Assembly: GCF_905220365.1 (NCBI RefSeq)
Contig: NC_061134.1
Span: 11,547,001 to 11,611,000 of the forward strand
Length of the DNA stretch: 64,000 nt
Reading direction: 5' to 3'
Source of the DNA: Vanessa cardui
Taxonomy: Eukaryota; Arthropoda; Insecta; Lepidoptera; Nymphalidae
Below the pieces are notes generated by a model. The model ran no database searches. It was not told the origin of the DNA and saw only the letters and a program-made list of their open reading frames with translations. The number at the start of each line of letters is the position of its first letter. The stretch's first letter is position 1. The position numbers and the translations under genes were made by a program. This document shows positions 38,213-50,200 of the stretch, piece after piece.

Positions 38213-41200
38213 TCACACATGTTGTACATACTCCGGGTTGAGGAAGGAGAAGCCCATGAACTCGGTCTGATCAAGATTCATCATGAACAGCTTGTCCGTA
38301 GGAGTCAGTTCGGTCTTCTCCTGAGTGAACTGCTTGTCAAAGTTGGACACGTCCTTGCGATGTTTCTGTGAAATAATGGGTAGCACGAATTATAATAGGC
38401 ACCATTTTAACAAGACCCACAGATTTTACTCCTACAAGCAAAATATAATGGATGTATTTAATAAATTAGATCCTCAAATTTAAGCACTAAACGGTTTGTG
38501 TCTGATTAATTGACGTAAGTTATACCTGAACTTGGCTGACACGCTACCACGTTTCTAGATCTCCAATTAGGAATCTATCTCTAATTATGAATGTAATATA
38601 AAACCTTTTTCGAACCGAATCTTAATGATGTCTTTTATATAAAAGGAAATAGCAGCCGATTTCATTTATTTTTAATGTACGGGGACCAAGTTACGTAGTT
38701 AAGAAAACCTATAAATATCACTGTAATCAACTGATAATAAAATCGAAGCTTTGGGTAGGAAGAAAGTGCGTTTGTTGTTTCGCCAATAGTAAGAATCTTA
38801 AGTACGGACTTTTAATTTTTTACATTTCTTGAAAAATACCTTTTTTGGTTATGGCAAAGTAATCAACGTGTGAAATTTTAACGCGTGTGTATCGTAAGAG
38901 TTTATTATAAGAATGTTGTAAGTGACAGTTAATCGAACACACAAGCGCCTTAATCAACTGAGCAAACAAGCATTAATAAAGACGAATCGCGTCAGATGGG
39001 CGATCTTAAAATCAGAATAATTTTTGCGAGTAAAATGTTTAGCAAGACTTACGATTTTAGGCTTGAAGGGCGGTTGAACATCCCTGGCCTCCACCCTGGC
39101 CCAGTCGATGCGACGGAAGAATGCGTGAGTGCGGACGTCTTCCTCCCCCCGCATGCCGCAGCCGAGACGCTTCTGAGGATTCTTTGTAAGGAAGGATTTA
39201 CATGCATCCTTTGCTTCCTGAAAGGGGAATAAATTGTTTTGATCATTTGATGAATTTATTGAATACTAGCGACCCGCCCCGGCTTCGCACCGGTACAATA
39301 TTGATACTAAATATACTACAGAATTTGTTTATTTACGACATCACATTACAAACTTCTAAAATTGTCAATGTTCTTTACTATATTGTCCATTCAAAAACCT
39401 TCCTCTCGAATCACTCAATCTATTAAAAAAACCGCATCAAAATTCCGTTGCGTAGTTTTAAAGATTTAAGCATACATAGGGACATAGGGACAGAGAAAGC
39501 GACTTTGTTTTATACTATGTAGTGATTGTGAAGATTAGAACATGCGTTGCATTATAATTTTCAAATTCAAAGTGATTATATATAACAAAATAATAATGAA
39601 ATAATAAATTGTATAAATACCGTATAAGGTAACCGATCAGTTCAAACACTTACTCACTCATAACGTAAAAATGTCTAAAGAAGAATGACTTAAGTACCTT
39701 GCTTAGCGTTTTTGGGTACGAAACGCTATTATCTGTGATCGCCGCGAAAAGTTCCTCTTCATCTTCTCCATCAAATGGCGGCTGACCAACAAGCATTTCA
39801 TACAAGAGCACACCATACGCCCACCAGTCCACTGATTTTCCGTACGGCTGGTACAGAATGATCTCTGGGGCGATATAGTCTGGGGTACCGCAGAAGGTCT
39901 TAGTTGTTTTGTCGCCGGTGATTCCCTCCTTGCACATACCAAAGTCAGCGATCTTGATATGGCCGTCTTGATCCAAGAGGACGTTATCCAATTTCAAATC
40001 ACGATAGATGATACCGCGAGAGTGTAGGAAGAACAAACCGATAGCGATCTCAGCGGCGTAGAAACTAAAATGAGTGAAAGAGAAATATTATTTTTAAAAT
40101 ATTTTAAATTATTTTTAACAAACAATGTAATCATCTACTAACACGGCGACTGGTTCTTTAAACTTGCCACATTGTTGGATCTGGAACATCAAGTCTCCAC
40201 CGTTTACGTATTCCATAACGAAGTACAGTCGATCCTGTAAAAAGTTTGATTCACATATTTACACACACACATACAAACCAATGAGTTGATAAGGTAATAA
40301 GATTGCTAAAAACAACTTTTTAATTAAAACAGGAAAGACTTTTTCCTTTTGGCTGTGGATGGCTGTTTCAAATAACAAGATTATGTTTATTGTTGTAAAT
40401 TATAAATTTACATTATAAAAAAAAAAGATCCCGCTGAGTTTCTTTAGCCGGTTCTTCTCAGGTATGAGGTATTATATTCCGAACCGGTGGTAGATTATCA
40501 ACAATCAATAAGAAAGTGTAAACACTTCTATTTTGAATAAAGGTTTTTGACTTTGACTTGACTTTGACTTTAAATGAAAATTTGGAATTACTCACCATAG
40601 TTTGGAAACAGGAATGCAATTGTACGAGGAAAGGTGGCTTAGTGCTCAGCGCCAGCACTCGCTTCTCCACCATCGTACACTCGACGTCGTCGTCCTGGAT
40701 GATGATATCCTTCTTCAGGATCTTAATGGCGTAGAGCTCATCTGTTCCTCGACGCTCCGCCAGCATTACCTATAATGATTGATAAAAATATAACCCACAA
40801 ATGTTATTCGATTTATCAATTAACTTTAATAACAGTTGAAAACTTTAGTCCATTGGATTTTTAAACAGTCGTAGAACTTTATGTTGGATTTTATGGATCA
40901 CCATCTATCGAAAATTAAAATCTTTTTCTAATTCTTTGTGATTATGAGCAAAAGATAAAGAAATTTTATTTTAGATGATATCGGTATAAGTGTCGTAAGA
41001 AGTAGTTTTTGTCTCTTGCCGTGCAAGTATCTATGGGTAAAATGTTTACAACAAGGTTTCTTTGTTGATATTCTAAAATAAATCAAAATAATAATTATAT
41101 TTTATTTAGGTACGCAATATATGTATATACAAAACATTTTTTTGCAAAAGTTAAATTAAATATTAAATGGTTTTCATTTCACAAAAAGGGCTTTTTTAAG

Positions 41201-44200
41201 TGATTAATAATACCTTTCCAAAAGAACCCTTTCCGAGCACCATTATGAAGTTGAAATCGGTCGCTCGGATAACATCAGCAGCCGCCATGTTATGCGGAAC
41301 CTCTCTATCTGGTGGTGGAGGAGGTCTACGAGCGCCCAAGTTAGTGCTCTTCATTTGGGTCTTCAGTTGAGCGAGATCCGCTCCTTCTTCTGGTACAGGT
41401 ACATTGTAGAAGTCACCCTCTTCCTGAGTGAGGAGCTTGAACCAGCCTTCAGCCGGTGCCTTCATTACTTCGGAGATCCCGAATGAGAGAGATCCCATAA
41501 AATCATTGCGGGAAGTACGATCCCAATCCCATATCTGAAGAAAATCGGAAATAAGTTTCTTGATAAAAATATTTGAACAGTCAAAATGAAGACAAAATCG
41601 TGGATTACGCAAATATAACAAGGTCCAATTTAGACACGACATAATATTTCAAATATCTCAAGATATTGAGTTATTTAATATCTCTCAATTGATTTAAAAC
41701 TCGAATATGTTAAATTTACAAAGACTTACGCAAAAGCGAAAAGCATTAAATCGATTCTTCCTAATGGATGATTTCGTCGTTTCGTCAGTAGTAACAAAAA
41801 ATATAAAACTACAAGCATGTTCCAATATGCAAAAAGGTTTCATCAACGTTACCTCGATGAGGAGTCGTCGGTCTTTATCCTCGGGCTTAAGATCGAAAAC
41901 GAGGGTCTCGTTCCATTCAGGGTTAAGTGTGCTACGAATGGTCTTGGTTTTTTTCTTAACGTTGTCCGAGTCCGGAATAAGCTTCAACTTCACGTAGGGA
42001 TCAGACAGGCCGTTCGGATCCATAGGGATCAAGTTTCGACCTTGCTTCACTACAAGTGGAACAAATATTCGCCGTTCAATACACATTTTTTTTACATCAA
42101 GGATACGTAGTCACGAATCTAATATTAATAGGAAAAATAAAAATTATGTTCTTATTTTAAAAACCTTTTTCTTATTTAACGGTAATTGTTAATTGAATTG
42201 TTTTTGATGAATAGAAAGACATTTTTTAGAATAATTGCATGTTTAATAAACCAAATTAAACATATAAATAGTTTAACGTAAATTTTTTGGGATCTGTCGA
42301 ATATACATTTCTTGTAGAAAATTGTTTCTTATTTCAAATATATCTAATTAATTACGACCTAAACGTGTACTTAACATTACTACAAAAGGATATTACCTAA
42401 CAACGAAGCATTAATTAAAATGTAACAGTAATTATTTCAGTAAAAACAAATGAGTTAAAAGTATCGTATGTACTCATTTACGAAATGTACGCTCAATTAC
42501 CAGTCCTAAAGAAAGTATGAATAGAATTAACTTAAAATATTACTTTGATGTAAAACCTCTTTGTTTACAGCACTTTTTTCCTTCAATTAAAAAGTAGCCT
42601 ATGTCCTTTCACGGGCTCTAGACTATTTGTGTATCAAATTTCATTTTAATCGATCCAGTAGTTTTGGAAAGCGAAACACACAGACAGACAGAGTTACTTT
42701 CGCATTTATAATATTATTATGGATTAGCTCCTGCCAACTATCCTCGATCAAAGTAAAGCAAGAAAATATCATATAATCTGTATTATTTAATAATCAATAA
42801 GGCATTTCAAATGCACTAATAGAAGATGTTAAGATTTAAACGTACTCTTAAAAACTTAACAACTTTTTGCGCTTTGAAGGATTAGTACATTTACAAACAA
42901 TAGGGTCTAAATATTCCTCTAGATTAGCTCACCTACGACGGTAAGTTTGTACCCTTGACAAGACACGGAGAGTTGGATGCGTCCGCGGCGCTCGGTGTGA
43001 TCGCAGCCGCAAAGATTCGGCACAGACTCCTCGCAACGCTTGTGCACGTTCATATCGCATGCTACAAGATAAAGCCCTTCGAATTACTGTATTTAACAAT
43101 CATGAAAGATTACTCATTAACAAGACATAACTACTTTAAATACTGGTTACATATATACACAAATCCATCAGCTTTATATCAAGATGAAAAGTATCAAGTG
43201 AGAAAACAGCTAGCTATTACAGTTTAAAAGATAAGACAGGAAGCTTAGGTTTACTAATAGAATAACAAACCTTTGGGTACTGAACCTCTTAAATGAAAAT
43301 ATGTTTAAAAGAAAACACAGAGTTGTTTTTGCATTTGTTATTGAAACAGTTCAGCTAATTGTAGATTATAATAAGACATATAAATCATGCATTATTGACA
43401 AACATATTATAACAATATAAGTGGTAAATTATATATAAAAAAAGTTTAGTTTAACGGTGGAAGAAATGCTCCTAACAGATTAAATTGCACGATAAAATTA
43501 AAGCAGTGTTATTGTTATGTACTAATAATTAATAATATTCATATAAATATATTCTTTAAGAAAACGTCATTTCGTCAAAATAAGCGTTAATTTGGATTCG
43601 TAGGTTATTGACTTGAAATTCAACAAAATAATTTAACACAAATTATTGCGTTCTTGTTTTAAATATAATCCATGCAAGATATATAGATATACATTTACAG
43701 GGTTTTAATTAAGGCTTGGAGCATAAATTTGTGTTTTTATTATGACTTCTAAGAGAAATGTCTACATAGAACACAACAAGAGCGAACAAAGTAAATAAAA
43801 ATAAGAGCATGCTTGATGCTAGTGTTCTGAAGTTCTAAGCAAACATCAAACAGATATGAAATACGCAACTAAAGCACAAACAAGTAGCTTAGAATATAAA
43901 ATTCCTTGTTATAACTAACTACATTTGTACAGTCAGAGTAAGAAAACCTTCATCAGTTTTCAAATTCATTCCTTTATCGAGTCTTAAATTCTTAGTACCT
44001 TTTGAATCCAAACACCAAATAATTGCGACGCAATAAAATTATCGCTCATACTGAGTACACGAAAATAGATCTGTGTGACGAACCTTTTCTTACCCTGACT
44101 GTACATTAAAGCGGAAAATACGTTAATTTGTAGGATTATTTCAACATTGAAATGCGAAAAGTCAGGATAGAGTTCGAAAACCATCAATTAATTCGGATCG

Positions 44201-47200
44201 ATCTGAACTATTAGCGGATCAATTCTCTAATTCGACTTTTAAATTGGTTTTCTATGCCGAGTAAATTTACTTTTCGAGTGCAAGGGGACTTGATAGTTTC
44301 AGTATGCAGGCACACGTACGATTTTCACACAATATGCAGACATCTACGACATTGTACAGTGATTTTACAATTCCCGTGACATCAATCCATCTGCCGCTAA
44401 GGGGTTACGTCGGGTGCTAAGTTCCTCTGGGACCCATTTATTTATATTTTATACCTCCACATTTATATCCCTGGTGGGCGAGACCATGAAGCATTGTGCC
44501 ACAATGGTCACAAAACGTTGGCGTAATGAACGTCCAATTGTTCCATTTGTGGGGAGCGTACGCGGCCTTTGCAAGAATAAATCATTTAATTAATTAGTAC
44601 CAATGATCCCAAAAATATACAAATACATTAGGACTCCTCCCGTAATCGTCGTAAATGCCGCTCCTATACATGTGAATAAAACGATATACAAAATAGAGTT
44701 AGAAGAAAAATATACAAAAAAAAAAATACTAGAATAAAATACGCATAAGCATAAAGAACCACCACCAAGCTGAAAGATATCTAAGAAGGAAGCGGTAGGC
44801 TTTAGTAGCGGTAGGCGGTAGAGCTGAAGCGAAGCGTAGCTCGAAGACTGCCGTATGCGCGTTATACCTTGACATTTGAGGCCCTGATGGATTAGCCCGT
44901 AGAGAAGGGATCCGCAGTGATCGCAGAACGCCGGTGACGAGTATGTGTAAATTTTGAAGTTGTGTTTTGTACGCGTGTCCTGTTGTACGAAATCTTAATT
45001 AGCACGTAAGACATATTCACATGTTCATTCAAACAACAATTATGGTCTGCTGATGTATATACGACCTCCGTGGTCGAGTGGTGTGTACACCGGTTTTCAT
45101 GGGTACGCTACTCTGAGGTCCCGGGTTCGATTCCCGGCCGAGTCGATGTAGATTACCATTAGTTTTCTATGTTGTCTTGGGTGTGGGTGTTTGTGGTACC
45201 GTCGTTACTTCTGATTTACATAACACAAGTGCTTCAGCTACTTACATTGGGATCAGAGTAATGTATGTGATGTTGTCTCACATATATTTATTATTATTTA
45301 TATACAGTAGATCTAGTATTGTGTTTATCAAAACGTAAGTTATTAACGTGAAGAGCAACTTAATTAATACTACTACCGAATGCCTAAAGTAATTTCGAGC
45401 TTTTGAAATACTTAAACAATTTTATCGACAGCATTATGAGGAAGTTGGTAATTAATGAAAAGTAAATAATATTTCTCGCGATAAATATTTGTTCAGAGAA
45501 AAGAGAAAGATTGGAAAATAAACTCTACGACCAAGTAAACGTACGTTTCGACTGGCGCTTCCGTGGACAAAAAGACACCTATTCAATGGTGGAATTTTCC
45601 TGTTTTTCTGTCGTTTAATTAAATTGAAAATTGTGCATTTGTGAAAGTTCTTTATACTCAATCCTTTAGATGATAGAATTGTTAAATTCGTTCCCTATAA
45701 CCGGAATTAATTTGGAGAGCCTATGAAATGTATACCTACCGTAATATTGAAATATCCTCTTTGACATATTTCACTTTAAATGAGGTCTGTTATTCAACTT
45801 TATTTACGTAACGCCTCTGAAGAGCAATTGCGAGGTCCAATGTTCATCTTCTTATAAATAAAAAATAATGTTTTGCTATATATTTGGACGATTATTAACG
45901 AGTTTCATGGCTGAATTGAATATACAATTAAGCACATGAAAACTCATGGACTCATTAATGGGTTTGAACGCTATTTTTAAACTAAATTCAAGTGTCCCTC
46001 TGGTTCATTAAGGTCCATATAGATAACAGCAAAATTGAAATAAATTTTGGTATAATACTCTTAAATGTAACGAATGCTTGTTTAATTTAAATGGCCTTAA
46101 TTTATTAAAAGTAATTACTGACAGTATATACCGTTATTAACGACGTCCTAAATTATATTTTATTATTATTAACGCTGCGGTGCTTTCATTCCATTAAATG
46201 TTCGTATTGGTTACATAATCGTCTAAGCTAAGTTTGAATACAAATTGTTTTTATAGTATCTATGTACATTTAATGTGAAGTTTCAGCTATAAACCTTATT
46301 TATTTATTTATTAACTGTTTACTGCTGAAATTAAATCAAACGAGGTTCCGTCCGTGGCTTCACACGCGTTTTATTTGGAAGGGGGTTAGGAGGAGGGGGT
46401 CAGTGATATCAGACACAGCGATAGTTAGGAACTTGGTGAAGAATATAGTTTCATTTTCACGGACGCAGTCAGGACGAATGGTTAGTATATAAAATCACTT
46501 ATATAAAAGTATCCGAGTCATAGTATCTACGTACAATGTACATTATCGTGTTGGGGTATTAATTTTATCAAAGTAATTGGCTCGCATGTAAATATGGCGT
46601 GCAGTGCGAGGCGCACTGAACACTTAATATTAATTAGCCTTTGTTGCGAAAACACTTTACTAAATGCCGACATTCGGTCACCAAACGTACACAACACTGT
46701 TATATTATAGCTTAAACTAGCGACCCGCCCCGGCTTTGCACGGGTGCAATACTGATACTTAGGTAATATACTACTCAACTTGTTTCTTTTCGACATTACA
46801 TTAGAAACATGTAAAATGATCAGTGCTTCTTTACTTTATTGTCCACGTATTATATACAAAAACCTTCCTCTCGAATCACTCTATCTATCTATTAAAAAAC
46901 CCGCATCATAATCCGTTGCGCAGTTTTACAGATTTAAGCATACAAAGGGATATAAGGACAGAGAGAGCGACTTTGTTTTATTCTATGTAGTGATATGATT
47001 ATACAAAGATTTTTTTAAATTTTATATTATTATTTCTATTTGTTTATCGATTGAGCGGTTCTCACGGTAGAATCTACTTTCCGAACCGGTGCGGTGGTAG
47101 CTTCACTTAATACATACAGTTGTTAAATGATTCAATAATGCTTGTAAACGCCTACTTGAATAAAGTATATTTTGATTTTAATTTTTGATTTTGTGTGAAT

Positions 47201-50200
47201 AGGCGTTCATTCGCCTTGTTCACATCACGCTTATTAAAATATATATATTTAAAAAACTTAGTATTACATTACAGCAAGATATTAAGTATAATTGTTTCGG
47301 TGTCACTGTATGATGTCAAAGTTTATCAAAAGATGGCATTAGTGAGCTTTAGGTTTTAAGGGGTGTCTGTTATATAATACTAGTGGGGCGCAAGCGCAAA
47401 TTGGCGTTCATACAGTTTTTTTTTATTTTGGAAGGTATAAACAGATTTTCATTTGATTTAATTGCATTGTAAATAGAGGATTCGCACGTCTTACATTTGT
47501 TTTTTATATTCACATCGCGGCTTTCTACTCGGCCAGTAACATTTTCTCGTTTGTAAAAATTTAGTAAATTGTAATTAAAAATCCTCTTTAATTTTCTGCA
47601 CATCTAAGGCTAGAGACATTCGAAATAAGACCATAACTAATTTGTGAAGATATTGTCCAATAATAATCACTGGAACACAAATCGGCTTACCTTAGCTAAT
47701 GTATAAGATACATATAATACATAGAAGTTTTGCATATTTCAAATAATTTAAAAATCATATATTTGATTATATAAGTGGATATGAATTTTACGTATTCCAT
47801 AATATATTTTAATAATTATTTTCGATTAAAAAATCATATTACATTTTGGTTACGCAATGGTTAATACTGTTTGATTACTAAATATTATTGTACATCTCAT
47901 ATTTTTAAAACATTGCGGCAACGTAATCTGATAAGCTCTTTTTAATACACGAACTCCATTATATAAGTACATTATAATTGAGATATGATTGCGTTTTAAT
48001 TAATTACAGTACATTTCATAGTCGCAACTCAAAATATATTTGAATTTAATGTAGTATTTTTCTTTTAAACAAAACTTGGGTAAATGATTCATTTTGATAC
48101 CCTATTCATGTTTCTAACAAACAGTGGTCCAAATCTAAGCAAAACAGACAAGGGTCAAGAGAATCCTTCAGGGAATAGAGCCTCATTATATTCATACGGA
48201 TACTATAATTGTATTCAAACTAAGAAATATACATCTATTATAACCCTAATAAATTAAATTACATTCAATTCCTTGGGCTTTATGTAGTTCATCTTTGTAG
48301 GACCACTGATGATGGTACATTTTCTATTTTACCGTCAAGTTTTCCAGTTTGAAGAGTAAGTAAGCCAGTTGATTCCAGATCGGGAATTTAAAGAATGGTT
48401 AATATTTTATACAGCGCTTGTTCATGGGCGGTGGTGACTACTTACCACCTACAGTCCATTTGCTCATCTGCCATCATTTTTATACATAAAAAAAAACAAG
48501 ATTAAATCACTATTATGTTGAAGGCTTACTCCCTAAATGGCCTGATAACAACTGTGAGTTTAAAGTTTTACAAAGTCTTTCTAATATTAAACCGTCAGAA
48601 CATCACGTACGACTTTTGAGATTTTATTCTATATCATTTGTTACTTTTAATTTCAATGTATTTTTGAACACTTAAAATGCTTGGATACCATTGGCGAGAT
48701 GACTGAAACCATATTTATGGCGGTTTGACTGAGGCGATATATGTGACATTTTGAACATCTCGACCTTTTGAGCGCGTATATTGCTGACAACAAGGAAACT
48801 TTATTTGTACCGATATTATTGACTTTTTGGTTGGGTCTATTTATTTGTATACCCTGAGCGTCTCTTATTATTTGACGCTGACTGTACCTAAATAGGCATT
48901 AGTAAAAATCATTTATTTTATGACAAACTTAAAAAAAATACAAATAATATTACTAAGTCTCTCAATTCAAAAAACTGTACTGACATAAAATTACAGAAAA
49001 AAAATGATTAAACCGCCAATATAAAAATCTCACACTATTTCCCACTGCTGGGCTAAGGCTATCCTCCATAAATACACGACATCCTAAAATAGTAGTGTAA
49101 AGGAAACTTACATTCAGCATTGATGTATTATGTATGTGTGTATGTATGTACGTGTACGTATGTATTCGTATGTAAGTGTGTCATTCCTTATTCAGGGCAA
49201 TCAGGTGCTTAGTAATGTTTAAAGTGACTTGCAGACATCTTAAGTAATATATCGGTTAAATACAAATTACGTAGAATACTGATATTTTATTTTAATTATT
49301 TTCAATATTCTATTCACTAAGTCTCTCTTACTGTCTGTACTTAATGAACTGTCAAAGTGTTCGCAGCTGACAACCATTCCCAATTCCTATTAGACACAAA
49401 TAAAGTAGACGTTATTTGACGGACGTAAAAAATATTTCAAAGGCAAAACGAAAACAATTTATCTTAAAAAATTGCCGTCAAGAACGATAGAAACAACTTT
49501 AATTGTTTATAAAATACTTTCTTCATTAAAAATGTAGGTATACATTAAGCTCGTAAGCCGATTTCAGTCACGGCGGTTTAACTTATACTTGGACTTGGGG
49601 GACTTACCAATGACACGCGAGATATGAGCATGGATGTGGATGGATATGGAGTAAAGAGACGACCAAAACAACGATGGATGGATTGTGTGATAGACGATAT
49701 GGCTGGAAAGAATGTTACTTGAGAGATGACGTCAGACAGAGAAGTATGGAAGAGAACATGCTGCGCCGACCCCGAATAAAATTGGATAAGGGCAGGAGGA
49801 TGACTATATTATAGTTGGTGTACCTGATGGTAAGTGGTCACTATCGTAGACATTGGTGCTGTAAGATACATTAATCATCCGTCATATCGCCAATGTGCTA
49901 TCAAACACGGAAATTAAGTCCTTTGTGTCTGTGTGTTTAACACACACACACACGCACACACACACGCACACACACACACACACACACACATATAATTATC
50001 TCTCCACAGGCTATTCCATTGACAGCCTTCTATCGTTTATCTCAAATTAAAATAACTGCATTATAATTTATTATTATGTTTGAAGATTTACCTTTTCCTT
50101 ACCCCTAATTTAACATCCGTTTGAGCAGCTGAGAATTCTGATTTCAATTCAGTTAACGCGACATTCATTTCAGATATCATCGTTGTACTATTTCATTTTG

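Noticed and set aside
40458..40595. C-terminal extension of PKC frame past exon 40596-40769
   Set aside because: The open frame runs through the GTGAGT donor into a retroposon tail. The next kinase residues (DRLYFVMEY) are at 40143-40234.
45062..45146. tRNA gene
   Set aside because: It has pol III A and B boxes and a 3' end near GGCCGAGTCG, but the acceptor stem pairs poorly and it continues into a body shared with 62579-62785, so it is a SINE head.
49126..49990. CRISPR array or phage-like repeats
   Set aside because: The tracts are microsatellites without unique spacers, in a eukaryotic intron.
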